Source: Rufibacter tibetensis
GTDB taxonomy: Bacteria > Bacteroidota > Bacteroidia > Cytophagales > Hymenobacteraceae
Assembly (NCBI RefSeq): GCF_001310085.1
Contig: NZ_CP012643.1
Span: 4,284,001 to 4,348,000, forward strand
Reading direction: 5' to 3'
Length of the DNA stretch: 64,000 nucleotides
Of this stretch, positions 44,141 to 53,641 are shown one piece after another. The translations under genes were made by a program, and so were the position numbers. Each line of letters opens with the position of its first letter. The first letter of the stretch is position 1. The notes under the pieces are model-generated. The model worked only from the letters and a program-made list of their open reading frames with translations. It did not search any database and was not told where the DNA came from.

Positions 44141-44743
44141 ATGAAACCTTTGATTAAAAAACTACCATTCCTTGCAGCACTCCCTTTTCTTTTTCTATCT
44201 TGTGACATTATAAAAGAACTTGAAGGAGGGTCTATTATCCAAACACCTGTTGTTGAAGAGGGAACCACTTACCTGATCAAGAAAGGGGAACATGAAACCA
44301 CAAACCCTTTTCTTGTTTTAAAAACTAACTCCATAAAGTTTGAGGTAAAATTTGATTCTACGGCTATTTACGCTACCACAGACCCTGCTAACCAGGCTGA
44401 TATCAACAAGCTATTTGGCTTGTCAGACTGTAGTTCATTTCATCATCAGAATAGTGCCCGCTTTGGGTGGCGTTGGTATAACAACCAACTAGAGTTACAT
44501 GCTTACAGCTATAACAGCGGCAAGAACATGTCTACGTTTATAACTGCCATTGACCTTAACAAGAAGTATACCTGTGAAGTAACTCTTACAGATACCAACT
44601 ACTTATACAAAATAGGAGAGAAGACAATAGAGCACGCCAGAGCCTGTACAGGTATAGGAAATGGATACCAGTTATACCCTTATTTTGGGGGAGATGAAAC
44701 AGCTCCCCATCAGATTAAAATAATGATCAACGTTTTAAAATAA
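44141..44743 (+). CDS. Hypothetical lipoprotein
   Basis: Protein of 200 residues from the ATG at 44141 (MKPLIKK). Lipobox at LFLSC (Cys21). It has no recognised domain. The rest is mostly beta: TYLIKKGEHETTNPFLVLK, NSARFGWRWYNNQLELHAYS, TFITAIDLNKKYTCEVTLTD and the glycine-rich end YFGGDETAPHQIKIMINVL. It may be a jelly-roll-like fold. Such short lipoproteins are common in Cytophagales without known roles. Monocistronic; ends in a shared terminator at 44788. Confidence 0.75.
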   Translation: MKPLIKKLPFLAALPFLFLSCDIIKELEGGSIIQTPVVEEGTTYLIKKGEHETTNPFLVLKTNSIKFEVKFDSTAIYATTDPANQADINKLFGLSDCSSFHHQNSARFGWRWYNNQLELHAYSYNSGKNMSTFITAIDLNKKYTCEVTLTDTNYLYKIGEKTIEHARACTGIGNGYQLYPYFGGDETAPHQIKIMINVLK

Positions 44744-44787
44744 AGCATTGGTTTACCAGTTGCTTTCAGAAAAGACACTTTAAAAGC

Positions 44788-44819
44788 AAAAGGCCCCGGT
44801 TTATGAACCGGGGCCTTTT
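44788..44819. terminator. Bidirectional terminator
   Basis: Perfect 14-base arms AAAAGGCCCCGGTT (44788-44801) and complement (44806-44819), with a T tail on the right and an A-rich left flank. It separates the lipoprotein gene from groL. Confidence 0.92.
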
Positions 44820-44844
44820 TATAGTCAGCGTGAGCTGGGGCAGA

Positions 44845-46488
44845 TTACATCATGCCACCCATGCCGCCCATACCACCTGGCATTCCGCCACCGGCTGCAG
44901 CACCACCTTCTTCAGGCTCATCAGCAATCACACACTCAGTAGTCAGCAACAAGGCAGCTACAGAAGCAGCGTTCTCCAGAGCAAGACGAGTAACTTTGGT
45001 TGGGTCAATGATACCGGCGGCAAACATGTTCTCAAATTTGTCGTCACGGGCATTGTAACCGTAGTCAGCCTTGCCAGCACGAACTTCGTTTACAATTACT
45101 GAACCTTCACCACCAGCGTTAGCCACAATCGTTCTTAAAGGAGACTCTAGGGCAGTGCGGATGATCTGCACACCAGTTTTCTCATCTTCGTTGCGAGTGT
45201 CTACGTTTTCAAGGGCTTCAATAGCACGGATCAGGGCTACGCCACCACCAGCTACAATACCTTCTTCTACGGCAGCTCTTGTCGCGTGCAAGGCATCATC
45301 TACACGGTCTTTCTTCTCTTTCATTTCAACCTCAGTAGAGGCACCAATGTAAAGAATAGCAACACCGCCAGACAGTTTAGCCAAACGCTCCTGCAATTTC
45401 TCACGGTCATAGTCAGAAGTGGTTTTCTCAATCTGCGCTTTGATCTCGTTCACACGTGCAGTGATTCCGTCTTTCTCACCTTTGCCATTAACGATAGTTG
45501 TATTGTCTTTGTCAATGATGATGCGCTCTGCCTGACCTAAGTAGTCTAAGGTAGCGTTGTCTAATTTATAACCGCGCTCTTCAGAGATAACAGTACCGCC
45601 AGTCAATACCGCGATGTCTTCCAACATAGCTTTTCTGCGGTCACCAAAACCTGGAGCTTTTACAGCAGCAATCTTCAAAGATCCACGCAGTTTGTTTACT
45701 ACCAAAGTAGCAAGCGCTTCGCCGTCAACATCTTCAGAGATGATCACCAACGCTTTGCCAGTTTGTACCACTTGCTCCAATACAGGAAGCAATTCTTTCA
45801 TGGTAGAAACTTTCTTGTCATAGATCAGGATGTAAGCGTTCTCAAACTCCGCTTCCATTTTCTCTGGGTTGGTCACGAAGTAAGGAGACAGGTAACCGCG
45901 GTCAAACTGCATACCTTCCACCGTTTTCACTTCGGTCTCAGTACCTTTAGCTTCTTCCACAGTGATTACACCGTCTTTCCCAACTTTGTCCATGGCATCG
46001 GCAATCATTTGTCCGATCTCAGTATCATTGTTGGCAGAGATAGTACCTACCTGAGCAATCTCAGAAGAGTTCTCAATCTTTTTAGACTGAGCTCTAAGGT
46101 TCTCAACTACTTTAGAAACGGCTTTGTCAATACCGCGCTTCAGGTCCATTGGGTTGGCACCAGCAGCAACGTTTTTAGAACCTGCAGTGTAGATTGCCTG
46201 GGCCAATACAGTAGCAGTGGTAGTACCATCACCAGCCATGTCAGCGGTTTTAGAGGCTACTTCTTTTACTAACTGAGCGCCCATGTTTTCCACGGCGTCC
46301 TTCAGTTCAATTTCTTTTGCAACTGTTACACCGTCTTTGGTGATGCTAGGAGCACCAAATTTCTTGTCGATGATCACGTTGCGGCCTTTAGGGCCTAAAG
46401 TTACTTTCACGGCATTCGCCAGAGTGTCCACGCCTTTTTTAATCTTGTTGCGGGCCTCGATGTCGAAAGTGATGTTTTTAGATGCCAT
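44845..46488 (-). CDS. groL: Chaperonin GroEL (60 kDa)
   Basis: Protein of 547 residues, normal length. Family marks: [16 protein letters not shown] (31-46), the ATP/Mg site [15 protein letters not shown] (about 85-99), [15 protein letters not shown] near 407-421, and a C-terminal Gly-Gly-Met tail ([13 protein letters not shown]). It forms a 14-mer that folds proteins in its cavity with the GroES lid. It follows groS by 42 bases on the same strand. The operon is preceded by a -24/-12-type promoter candidate. Confidence 0.98.
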   Translation of the reverse strand: MASKNITFDIEARNKIKKGVDTLANAVKVTLGPKGRNVIIDKKFGAPSITKDGVTVAKEIELKDAVENMGAQLVKEVASKTADMAGDGTTTATVLAQAIYTAGSKNVAAGANPMDLKRGIDKAVSKVVENLRAQSKKIENSSEIAQVGTISANNDTEIGQMIADAMDKVGKDGVITVEEAKGTETEVKTVEGMQFDRGYLSPYFVTNPEKMEAEFENAYILIYDKKVSTMKELLPVLEQVVQTGKALVIISEDVDGEALATLVVNKLRGSLKIAAVKAPGFGDRRKAMLEDIAVLTGGTVISEERGYKLDNATLDYLGQAERIIIDKDNTTIVNGKGEKDGITARVNEIKAQIEKTTSDYDREKLQERLAKLSGGVAILYIGASTEVEMKEKKDRVDDALHATRAAVEEGIVAGGGVALIRAIEALENVDTRNEDEKTGVQIIRTALESPLRTIVANAGGEGSVIVNEVRAGKADYGYNARDDKFENMFAAGIIDPTKVTRLALENAASVAALLLTTECVIADEPEEGGAAAGGGMPGGMGGMGGMM

Positions 46489-46530
46489 AGTTTCTTAAAA
46501 ATAGATTATGGTTGTTGATTGGATATAAAA

Positions 46531-46821
46531 TTAAAGAACCGCCAGGATGTCAGACTCCCGCATGATCAGGTAGTCAGCACCATCCAGAGAGATCTCAGTA
46601 CCGGCGTATTTGCCGTACAATACTTGGTCGCCAACTTTCAACTGTGACTTTACTAAAACACCTTGATCGGAGATTTTGCCTTCTCCTACGGCTACTACTT
46701 CGCCGCGTTGTGGTTTTTCTTTGGCAGTATCCGGGATGATGATACCAGACTTGGTTTTTTCTTCAGCCGCAGCAGGTAACACGATTACTCTGTCTGCCAA
46801 TGGTTTTAGATCTAAGGCCAT
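46531..46821 (-). CDS. groS: Co-chaperonin GroES
   Basis: Protein of 96 residues from the ATG at 46821 ([14 protein letters not shown]). An upstream frame extension is not family-like. The mobile loop [20 protein letters not shown] (about 20-39) and dome are normal. It caps GroEL. First gene of groS-groL. The leader is about 65 bases if transcription starts at the predicted sigma-54 element at 46895-46911. No CIRCE (HrcA) element was found upstream. Confidence 0.97.
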   Translation of the reverse strand: MALDLKPLADRVIVLPAAAEEKTKSGIIIPDTAKEKPQRGEVVAVGEGKISDQGVLVKSQLKVGDQVLYGKYAGTEISLDGADYLIMRESDILAVL

Positions 46822-46894
46822 AGGGTTGTTATAAGATTTGATTAAGTTAACGATAATGTCCGGCAGCAAGCCTGCCTGGGACGGTTAGCCTATT

Positions 46895-46911
46895 AGCGAT
46901 TCTTGTGCCAA
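46895..46911 (-). promoter_or_regulatory. Sigma-54-type (-24/-12) promoter of groS-groL
   Basis: The minus strand reads TTGGCACAAGAATCGCT. It has the invariant GG (-24) and GC (-12) separated by 10 bases, and matches the TTGGCAC half perfectly. The -12 half (ATCGCT against TTGCW) has one deviation. The predicted transcription start is near 46885, about 64 bases before groS. A gene for a sigma-54 activator (GSFTGA type) lies at 49786-51060. Confidence 0.65.
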
Positions 46912-46919
46912 GACTGGTA

Positions 46920-46949
46920 TTCTGCCAAACTTGCCGAATTTTGGCAGAA
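46920..46949. repeat. Palindrome next to the groS promoter
   Basis: Perfect 10-base arms TTCTGCCAAA (46920-46929) and TTTGGCAGAA (46940-46949), 10-base spacer, centred about 50 bases upstream of the predicted start. The dyad shape suits a dimeric regulator such as an activator or repressor. It is not a CIRCE sequence. Confidence 0.65.
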
Positions 46950-47074
46950 ACCCCCCCTTTTTAGCCTTGTCTTCCCTGACAGTACCATCTCTGATAGCTT
47001 TATTTTTGTCAGTGTAGAAACTGTCAAAATGTATTTTGCGGCTGGTTGTGAAAAAAGGTTCTGAAACTGCAGGC

Positions 47075-47110
47075 AAAAAAAAGAGTCCGAACCGGTAAAG
47101 GTTCGGACTC
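47075..47110 (-). terminator. Intrinsic terminator of the secG transcript
   Basis: Arms GAGTCCGAAC (47083-47092) and complement (47101-47110), T tract on the minus strand (A-run 47075-47082). Confidence 0.9.
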
Positions 47111-47136
47111 CAATAAAGGGTATGCTGTATCGGCTT

Positions 47137-47520
47137 TTATTGATTCGCAGTGTCAGCAGTTGCAGGCGCCGGAGTGGCTGTGCCAGCAGGAGCTGCGTTT
47201 TGCTGAGGAATAGCCGGTGCGGCAGGAGCAGGGGCTGGAGCCGCTTGACCGGCACGTTGCTCGTTGATGGTACGGTTGTCAGTACCAGCGCCGTTAGATA
47301 CAATGGTATGAGAAGCCAAAGTCAGTACAATGATCCCGATAGCAAACCCCCAGGTTAACTTCTCAAGAAGGTCACCGGTGCGTTTAACGCCCATTAATTG
47401 GCTGGTGCCGCCGCCGCCAAACTGGCTGGACAATCCGCCACCTTTAGAGTTCTGGGATAATACCACCAAAACCAGCAGCACGCACAGAAAAAGAATTACG
47501 CTGATCAGAGCAATGTACAT
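47137..47520 (-). CDS. secG: Protein translocase subunit SecG
   Basis: Protein of 127 residues. Two membrane segments (about 3-22 and 56-75) flank the conserved loop SQNSKGGGLSSQFGGGGTSQ with MGVKRTGDLLEK, the SecG signature. It is an accessory subunit of the SecYEG channel in the inner membrane. The tail (about 90-127) is Ala/Pro/Gln/Thr-rich low complexity, longer than in enteric SecG. It starts 7 bases after the acidic-protein gene and ends with its own terminator. Confidence 0.93.
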   Translation of the reverse strand: MYIALISVILFLCVLLVLVVLSQNSKGGGLSSQFGGGGTSQLMGVKRTGDLLEKLTWGFAIGIIVLTLASHTIVSNGAGTDNRTINEQRAGQAAPAPAPAAPAIPQQNAAPAGTATPAPATADTANQ

Positions 47521-47527
47521 AATTGGA

Positions 47528-49153
47528 TTATTCGTTTCTTAATTTTTCAATTTGTTCAGCAAAGTAACTCTTTTTTTCGGGAAACTTCACTATAAGTTGT
47601 TCATAAATTTTGATGGCCTTCTTGCCTTTTCCCTGTTTGATGAAGATGAGGGCAAGGTTTTCAGACACAAGGCTTTTCTTGATCTTGGAGCTTTTAGCCG
47701 ATAAATCTTCCTGTGGCTCCTGGCTTAGCTGAGCATTGGCCAAGGTTTTACGCTTTGGCGTAGTTTTCAGGAATTGGTTAATGATATCCAATTGCATGTC
47801 AAGCTTAGCGGCAGGGGTAACCTCTGGGGCTGGAGCCACGGCATTCTTGCCTTTCACATGCTCCAGAATCAACTCAGGCTGGAAGTAGAAAGGCGTGGCA
47901 GAAGTCCACTCATCTTTTAACTGAATGCTTTCCCCCAAACGGCTGGAGCCCATCCAGTAAGCCAGGTTGTTCTGCGTGAAGATTGAGAGGTAAGGATCTT
48001 GGGCTACTTCATCTGTAGAGGAAGTACCCTGAACTACTTCTGGTAGCTTTAAAGTTGGGAACTCATAACCCGATGTGTCATATAATGAGTCAAGTTCCGC
48101 AATCTGTAAATAGGCGCTTAGGCCGGGGTCTTCTTCAGGTGTAACTAAAGCAGCTACCTGTGGTGGAACTGAAGAATCTACGTTTACCGGGAGGTAAACC
48201 TCTTCATCCTGCCCTTCTTCTTTTATGTTGGAGGTAAGCTCAGAGATGATTTCCTCATGGCTTAAATCAACACTGGGGCAAGGTAGGTTGATGGAGGTAA
48301 GGCTGTTAATCTGAATGAGCTCCAAAAGTTCATCCAAGTTGTCCTCTTCCTCAGAAAGCGTTATTTCTTCTGTTAATGTTGGTTCTTCGTCTATTTCCGG
48401 CTGTTCTACTTCAGCCTGCTCTGCTTCAGGGGTAACCTCTTCAGCGGCATAGGTTTCTAGAGTTGGCGCCTCTTCTTTAGTGAATTGTTCTGCTATATTT
48501 TCCTCTTCCTGAGTCAATAAAGCAGAAGTGCCCACACTTTCTTGCTTATCAAAATCAGCAACATTTGTTTCTTCAAATGGAGTTTCTGGTTCTAAGGATT
48601 CTACTTCCAGTAGGCCTGCCGTTACAAAGGTTTCAGGTTCTGGTTCGTAATCAGGTAAAGTTTGATCAACCTCTGAAGCCATCTTCTCAACAACTTCTTC
48701 CTGAAGGTCAATGGGAGAAATAGTTTCCTGATCAACTGAGGAAGTAGGTTGCTGGACTAGTGATTCAGATTCAAGTTCTTCTTCTTTGATTTCTTCCTCA
48801 AACTCATTTACACTTTGATGCTCCTCTTCATAAAAGGGCTCTGAAACAGGTGAGGTTTCTGGTTCCTGTTCTATTTCCTCCTCAACCAATACCGGTGCTT
48901 CTTCCACTATAGGAGAAGCGTACACCAATTGTTTCAGGAGTTGACGGTTAGAAACGTGGGCTGCGGCTCTTCTTAACTTCTGGGTAGAGAGCATGCTACC
49001 TCGGTCATAGGCGGCTTTGGCCAAAAGAACATGGGCCGTTTGGCAGTACGGGAAAGACACCACCAAACGCTCCAGGTCATCCACCTCCTGGTCTTGAATG
49101 GGGGCCACCTGCCGAACTATGTTTAAAAACGCCGCTTTGTTCATGAGACTCAT
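47528..49153 (-). CDS. Large acidic protein with TPR-like ends
   Basis: Protein of 541 residues, no signal peptide. Residues 1-75 are helical and conserved-looking (NKAAFLNIVRQVAPIQDQEV, VSFPYCQTAHVLLAKAAYDR). The middle (about 80-410) is a long Glu/Pro/Ser/Thr-rich low-complexity region with many EE pairs. The end (about 455-541) is helical again (NLALIFIKQGKGKKAIKIYE, then FPEKKSYFAEQIEKLRNE), a TPR-type motif. The layout is a bacteroidal TPR/cell-surface-assembly-like protein; function unknown. It lies between lptE and secG; 7 bases separate it from secG. Met4 (49144) is an alternative start. Confidence 0.82.
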   Translation of the reverse strand: MSLMNKAAFLNIVRQVAPIQDQEVDDLERLVVSFPYCQTAHVLLAKAAYDRGSMLSTQKLRRAAAHVSNRQLLKQLVYASPIVEEAPVLVEEEIEQEPETSPVSEPFYEEEHQSVNEFEEEIKEEELESESLVQQPTSSVDQETISPIDLQEEVVEKMASEVDQTLPDYEPEPETFVTAGLLEVESLEPETPFEETNVADFDKQESVGTSALLTQEEENIAEQFTKEEAPTLETYAAEEVTPEAEQAEVEQPEIDEEPTLTEEITLSEEEDNLDELLELIQINSLTSINLPCPSVDLSHEEIISELTSNIKEEGQDEEVYLPVNVDSSVPPQVAALVTPEEDPGLSAYLQIAELDSLYDTSGYEFPTLKLPEVVQGTSSTDEVAQDPYLSIFTQNNLAYWMGSSRLGESIQLKDEWTSATPFYFQPELILEHVKGKNAVAPAPEVTPAAKLDMQLDIINQFLKTTPKRKTLANAQLSQEPQEDLSAKSSKIKKSLVSENLALIFIKQGKGKKAIKIYEQLIVKFPEKKSYFAEQIEKLRNE

Positions 49154-49210
49154 GGGTGTCTGGTCCTTTGGTAGACACAGACAAATTACTCTTAAATAGG
49201 ATAGTAGATA

Positions 49211-49246
49211 AATAAGGCACTGAAATTTATTTTTCAGTGCCTTATT
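49211..49246 (-). terminator. Hairpin between lptE and the acidic-protein gene
   Basis: Perfect 15-base arms AATAAGGCACTGAAA (49211-49225) and complement (49232-49246), in the 109-base gap between lptE and the downstream gene. On the minus strand it is followed by a moderately T-rich stretch. It may end or attenuate the sigma-54 regulator-lptE transcript. Confidence 0.7.
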
Positions 49247-49262
49247 AGTTCTGCAAAGATAC

Positions 49263-49805
49263 TTACCAATTTGCTACCGTTTTGGTAAAAACGCTATAAA
49301 TAATGCGTTCTGTGATTTGCCTGATCTGTGCTTGGCTTATTTGGTTGATATCAAGTGAAGGAGGAAAGTCTGCGAAACCCGAGAAGCTTTGGTCAAAGTT
49401 GTTGGTTGGGTTCTTGGTGTCTGTGTAGTTGATCTGGATGACAATGGTTAAGCGGTTGGCACCAGCTTGGTCTAACCCCACGTTGCTTCCGGTAGGAATG
49501 TCGCTGCGTTGTATAGCCGCCGGACTGAAGGTGTAGCTCATGATTTGCCCTTCAATCTGCAGATCACCCGCCTGCGGAAGAATACGAAGGGTAGTGTTTC
49601 GTTGAAAGTAATCCTTGAAATCTTCAGTGACAAACTGCTGTAAGTTAGATGGTCCCTGGCCGGCAGCGTTACTAAAGTTGGTGATAGAAATGGTCTTTAC
49701 ATCCGGTGAAAGGTTCACCCCTGAAAACGAATAACAGCCTCCCATGAGAAAGGGCAGGCAGAGCAGGAGCAGGAACGTAAAAGGTTTATAAGTCTTCAAG
49801 GTCAT
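49263..49805 (-). CDS. lptE: LptE-family LPS assembly lipoprotein
   Basis: Protein of 180 residues. Lipoprotein signal with lipobox LMGGC (Cys24). The body follows the Bacteroidota LptE pattern: YSFSGVNLSPDVKTISITNF, LQQFVTEDFKDYFQRNTTLR, LQIEGQIMSYTFSPAAI and RLTIVIQINYTDT. LptE plugs the LptD barrel to deliver lipopolysaccharide to the outer membrane; LptD is not in the window. Its start overlaps the end of the sigma-54 regulator gene by 20 bases, so translation is coupled. Confidence 0.88.
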   Translation of the reverse strand: MTLKTYKPFTFLLLLCLPFLMGGCYSFSGVNLSPDVKTISITNFSNAAGQGPSNLQQFVTEDFKDYFQRNTTLRILPQAGDLQIEGQIMSYTFSPAAIQRSDIPTGSNVGLDQAGANRLTIVIQINYTDTKNPTNNFDQSFSGFADFPPSLDINQISQAQIRQITERIIYSVFTKTVANW

Positions 49806-51060
49806 ATTGTTTTAATTTGCGGTAAAGGGTGCGTTCAGAGATGCCCAAGTCTTTGGCGGCGTACTTCCGCTTGTTCCCGTGTTTCTTTAACGCTTTCAAG
49901 ATCATTTCCTTTTCCTTGTGCTCTAGAGAAAGGCTTTCTTCCTCGGTTTCGTGGGAAATGTCTTCCACTTTGTCCTCGTATTCCTCGTCAGGCTCGTCCA
50001 CGGTGAGCATATAGCCATCCCGGCGCTCTGGGGCGCGGTATACGGGTTGTTGCTCAAACGGACGCACCTCTTCAAATAAATGCCGGTTGTTCTTCAGAAG
50101 TTCCGCGTCCTCCTGCTGGTGCGATAAGAGGTCAAACACCACCTGTTTCAGATCATTCATGTCTTTGCGCATGTCAAACAATACTTTGTACAGCAAGTCG
50201 CGCTCAGAGATTCCGCTAGCACCCTCAGTTGAACCATTTTGATGGAAGAGGGCTGGCAGTTGATTCTGTTGTTCCTGTGGCAAATACTTTCGTAGGGTAG
50301 CAGCGCTAATCTCGCGCTCATACTCCAACACCGAAATCTGCTCCACAATGTTTTTCAATTGGCGGATGTTTCCGGGAAAACGGTACCGAAGCAGCTCCTG
50401 CACAGCTTCCTGGTTAAGGGTGATGGGCTTTACGTGGTACCGCTCGGCAAAATCACTCGCAAATTTACGGAACAACAAGTGCGTATCTTCCCCCCGTTCC
50501 CGTAAAGGCGGAACACTGATAGGAACTGTGTTGAGTCGGTAATACAAGTCTTCCCTGAACTGACCCCGTTCTACCGCTTGCATCAGGTTCACGTTGGTAG
50601 CCGCTACCACGCGCACATCAGTTTTCTGTACCTTAGAAGAACCTACTTTGATGAACTCTCCGTTCTCTAACACACGCAATAGACGGGCCTGCGTTCCGAG
50701 GGGCATTTCGCCAATCTCGTCCAAAAAGATCGTACCACCGTTGGTCACCTCAAAATAGCCTTTCCGGGCTTCGGCGGCACCGGTGAAAGAGCCTTTTTCG
50801 TGGCCGAACAATTCTGAGTCAATGGTTCCTTCCGGTATGGCGCCGCAGTTGATGGCAATAAACTGCCCGTGCTTGCGGGGACTCAGGTGATGAATAATTT
50901 TGGAAAAAGACTCTTTCCCGCTTCCGCTTTCACCGGTGATGAGCACGGTCATATCAGTGGGAGCCACCTGCACCGCTACCTGAATGGCATAGTTCAGCAA
51001 TGGAGAATTCCCGATGATGCCAAACCGCTGCTTCACCGATTGTATTTCTATATCTCGCAT
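49786..51060 (-). CDS. Sigma-54-dependent transcriptional activator without sensor domain
   Basis: Protein of 424 residues. The AAA+ domain begins almost at the N-terminus (IIGNSPLL at about 15-22). Walker A GESGSGKE (43-50), the sigma-54-contact loop GSFTGA (90-95), Walker B FLDEIGE (112-118), NVNLMQAVERGQFREDLYYR and the RFPGNIRQLKN motif are all present. A long linker (about 255-375) is followed by a Fis-type HTH (about 385-424: GNKRKYAAKDLGISERTLYR). No receiver, GAF or PAS domain exists, so activity would be set by expression, partner proteins or DNA-binding. It overlaps lptE downstream, and a -24/-12 element lies upstream of groS 3 kb away. Confidence 0.94.
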   Translation of the reverse strand: MRDIEIQSVKQRFGIIGNSPLLNYAIQVAVQVAPTDMTVLITGESGSGKESFSKIIHHLSPRKHGQFIAINCGAIPEGTIDSELFGHEKGSFTGAAEARKGYFEVTNGGTIFLDEIGEMPLGTQARLLRVLENGEFIKVGSSKVQKTDVRVVAATNVNLMQAVERGQFREDLYYRLNTVPISVPPLRERGEDTHLLFRKFASDFAERYHVKPITLNQEAVQELLRYRFPGNIRQLKNIVEQISVLEYEREISAATLRKYLPQEQQNQLPALFHQNGSTEGASGISERDLLYKVLFDMRKDMNDLKQVVFDLLSHQQEDAELLKNNRHLFEEVRPFEQQPVYRAPERRDGYMLTVDEPDEEYEDKVEDISHETEEESLSLEHKEKEMILKALKKHGNKRKYAAKDLGISERTLYRKLKQYDLEDL

Positions 51061-51117
51061 GAAGTTAGAGTTGAAGATTTAAAAATAAGAAGATTTGGAA
51101 GCCTGGGGTAAAAGTTT

Positions 51118-51145
51118 GGAGGAGATTCCGCATGAAATCTCCTCC
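51118..51145 (-). terminator. Terminator of miaB
   Basis: Ten-base arms GGAGGAGATT (51118-51127) and complement (51136-51145) just past the miaB stop, followed on the minus strand by an AAACTTTT stretch. Confidence 0.75.
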
Positions 51146-51161
51146 GCTCCAAATTATCTAA

Positions 51162-52595
51162 TTATAGAACAGGTTCCCCAAACAAGGTGCCTACAGAGCA
51201 ATCATGAACGAGAACATTTACGTAATCTCCTTTTTTGAAATGCATTTTAGGGAAGATAACTACCTTGTTTTGGTCGTTGCGTCCGCTCAGCATGTCATCT
51301 GACCGTTTGGAGAAGTTCTCTACTAATACCCGATGCACCTTGCCTAAATCCATCTGGTTCCGGATGAGAGAGTAATGGCGCTGTTTGTCTATGATTTCCT
51401 GCAGACGGCGTTTTTTGGTTTCCAACGGAACATCATCTGCCAATTTACGAGCCGCCAAGGTGCCAGGGCGCTCAGAGTAGAAGAACATGTACGCATAGTC
51501 ATACTGCACGTAATCGATCAGCGACAGGGTGTCCTGATGCTCTTCTTCGGTCTCAGAGCAGAAACCGGCAATCATGTCTGTTGAGATGCCGCATTCCTGA
51601 CCCAGAATACGGCGGATTGCATCTACCCGCTCCAAGTACCAGGTGCGGTCATAGGTGCGGTTCATTAGGTCCAGCACGCGGGAGTTGCCGCTTTGGGCTG
51701 GTAAGTGAATGTATTTGCAGATGTTGTCGTACTTTTTCATGGTGTACAACACTTCATCTGTGATGTCTTTGGGGTGGGAAGTGGAGAATCGTACTCTAAG
51801 GTCTGGGCTGATCAAGGCTACGCTTTCCAGGAGCTGAGCAAAGTTCACGCGCTCCGTTCCATCTTCTGACTGCCACTTGTAGGAGTCCACGTTCTGTCCT
51901 AAAAGCGTTACTTCTTTGTAGCCCTGATTGACCAGTTCCCGAGCTTCCCGCACAATTGAATGGGCATCGCGGCTTCGCTCACGGCCTCTGGTAAACGGTA
52001 CCACGCAGAAAGAGCACATGTTGTCACAACCCCGCATGATGGAAACAAAGGCACTCACGCCATTGCTGTTCAACCGAATGGGGTTTATGTCGGCGTAGGT
52101 TTCCTCGCGGGAAAGCAGAACATTTACCGCTTTTTGGCCGCTGTCCACTTCATTGATAAGCGACGGCAGATCACGATACGCATCTGGGCCCACCACCAGG
52201 TCTACCATTTTCTCTTCTTCAAGCAGGTTCTTCTTCAGACGCTCGGCCATACAACCCAGTACACCCACCACCATGCCTGGCTTTTTCTTTTTCAGGTGTT
52301 GCAACTGCGTTAATCGGTGCCTTACCGTTTGCTCGGCCTTCTCTCTAATGGAGCAGGTATTCAACAGAACCAAGTCAGCATCGGTTACTTCTGAAGTGGT
52401 GTCAAAACCAGCCTCAAACATAATGGAAGAGACAATCTCACTGTCTGAGAAATTCATCTGGCAGCCGTAGCTCTCTATATAGAGTTTACGCTGACGGCCG
52501 GTGTTGGAATCAACCGTTACTTTGGTATCACACGCAGCAGCTTGCTCCGGCGTGCGGTTATCAATAAAGTCTAAGTCCAGAATGGGTGCGTGCAT
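51162..52595 (-). CDS. miaB: tRNA-2-methylthio-N6-dimethylallyladenosine synthase
   Basis: Protein of 477 residues from the ATG at 52595 ([12 protein letters not shown]); a start at 52616 adds 7 residues. Three-domain MiaB: the N-terminal MTTase domain has cluster cysteines in [15 protein letters not shown] and GCMAERL; the radical-SAM domain has Cys motif [10 protein letters not shown]; the C-terminal TRAM domain is at about 415-477. It adds a methylthio group to i6A37 of tRNA. Bacteroidota often have an N-terminal extension of this size. MiaE, which hydroxylates the product, is encoded at 60244-60837. Confidence 0.96.
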   Translation of the reverse strand: MHAPILDLDFIDNRTPEQAAACDTKVTVDSNTGRQRKLYIESYGCQMNFSDSEIVSSIMFEAGFDTTSEVTDADLVLLNTCSIREKAEQTVRHRLTQLQHLKKKKPGMVVGVLGCMAERLKKNLLEEEKMVDLVVGPDAYRDLPSLINEVDSGQKAVNVLLSREETYADINPIRLNSNGVSAFVSIMRGCDNMCSFCVVPFTRGRERSRDAHSIVREARELVNQGYKEVTLLGQNVDSYKWQSEDGTERVNFAQLLESVALISPDLRVRFSTSHPKDITDEVLYTMKKYDNICKYIHLPAQSGNSRVLDLMNRTYDRTWYLERVDAIRRILGQECGISTDMIAGFCSETEEEHQDTLSLIDYVQYDYAYMFFYSERPGTLAARKLADDVPLETKKRRLQEIIDKQRHYSLIRNQMDLGKVHRVLVENFSKRSDDMLSGRNDQNKVVIFPKMHFKKGDYVNVLVHDCSVGTLFGEPVL

Positions 52596-52672
52596 AGTAA
52601 GCTTATTAAAACACAAAGGTAAGTATATTCAGGTGCTTATGACAGAATGGCAGATTATTTTTTAACGAAAAA

Positions 52673-52699
52673 GCGCCTGCTTCGTCAAGAAACAGGCGC
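52673..52699 (-). terminator. Terminator of the 52724 lipoprotein gene
   Basis: Arms GCGCCTG (52673-52679) and CAGGCGC (52693-52699), with a TTTTTCG end on the minus strand, 25 bases past the stop. Confidence 0.8.
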
Positions 52700-52723
52700 C
52701 ACTTAATTAAAAGTAAATTAGAA

Positions 52724-53368
52724 CTATTCCTTATGGATGGCCACTTTGTTTAAAACAATTTTAAGCGGTCCGCTGGTGGTTTCTCTTAGGCAAAGAATAC
52801 CGAAAGCAGTTTGCCCCGGATCAATAGACTTCGCCATGATGTTATTGCCGATTAGCTCTTTGTGCATGTTCGCGTTGGCTGAACTGGCCACGATCATGTT
52901 ACCACCGGCTATGAAGGGACCAGTTGGGATAAAGGTAGCTCCACTTACATTACCGGAAGGATCTTGAGTACCGCCTACAGAGAAATTAAGAAGCGCATAC
53001 AGCAGATAAATAGGTACTGGCTGTTTGATGAGTTTTGCGGCAACTTGTGGTTCCATAGGCATCAAAACCCGGTCGCCCATCATAAAGCGACAGTCCTGAC
53101 CTACAGATATTTTGGTGGCAGAATTATTCTCGATTTTTACCGCCACTATTTTGATGGCGTTGCGGGTTTCTCTTTTTACATACTTCTTGTTATTGCGGAG
53201 AGCTAAGCCGTCATACACGTAAGAAATACTGAGGTTGTCTTCCGGAGAAGTCTCTTTGAAGTTGTACTGTAACGTTTCAGGGCGAATAGAACGATACGAA
53301 GACGCACAGCTTCCCAAAAGAGTAGAAAGGGCAAGGCCAACCCCCAAAAGAGTATAACTTTTTTTCAT
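52724..53368 (-). CDS. Hypothetical lipoprotein
   Basis: Protein of 214 residues. Lipobox LLGSC (Cys21). No domain was recognised. It has a polar N-terminal half (YRSIRPETLQYNFKETSPED) and a central stretch that could be weakly membrane-interacting (IYLLYALLNFSVGG). Gly/Asn-rich segments (GGNMIVASSANANMHKEL) follow. Beta-rich overall. No operon partner; a 273-base AT-rich gap precedes it. Function unknown. Confidence 0.72.
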   Translation of the reverse strand: MKKSYTLLGVGLALSTLLGSCASSYRSIRPETLQYNFKETSPEDNLSISYVYDGLALRNNKKYVKRETRNAIKIVAVKIENNSATKISVGQDCRFMMGDRVLMPMEPQVAAKLIKQPVPIYLLYALLNFSVGGTQDPSGNVSGATFIPTGPFIAGGNMIVASSANANMHKELIGNNIMAKSIDPGQTAFGILCLRETTSGPLKIVLNKVAIHKE

Positions 53369-53641
53369 GTATTAATTAATAAAGGGTTGTATAAGGTGGG
53401 TTTAGGTATAGCAGGTAAAATTGTGCTGCTAATATATTGTAAAAAATTATATTCTCTAATAAGCAGGTAATAGTAATATTTTGAAGAAATAGATTATCAA
53501 CAAATTGAATATTAGACAATTTATTTGTTTAGGTCTTATTTTGATGTATTCTTACAGAAAACGGAATGTTTATAGACCTATAGAGCTCTATAAACGCTTA
53601 GTTGGTTATAGTAAAAAGTAAAGAAACAGAAGAGATTTGCT

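Noticed and set aside
46822-47074. A CIRCE/HrcA site before groS
   Set aside because: No TTAGCACTC-N9-GAGTGCTAA-like sequence was found; the only palindrome (46920-46949) is unrelated.
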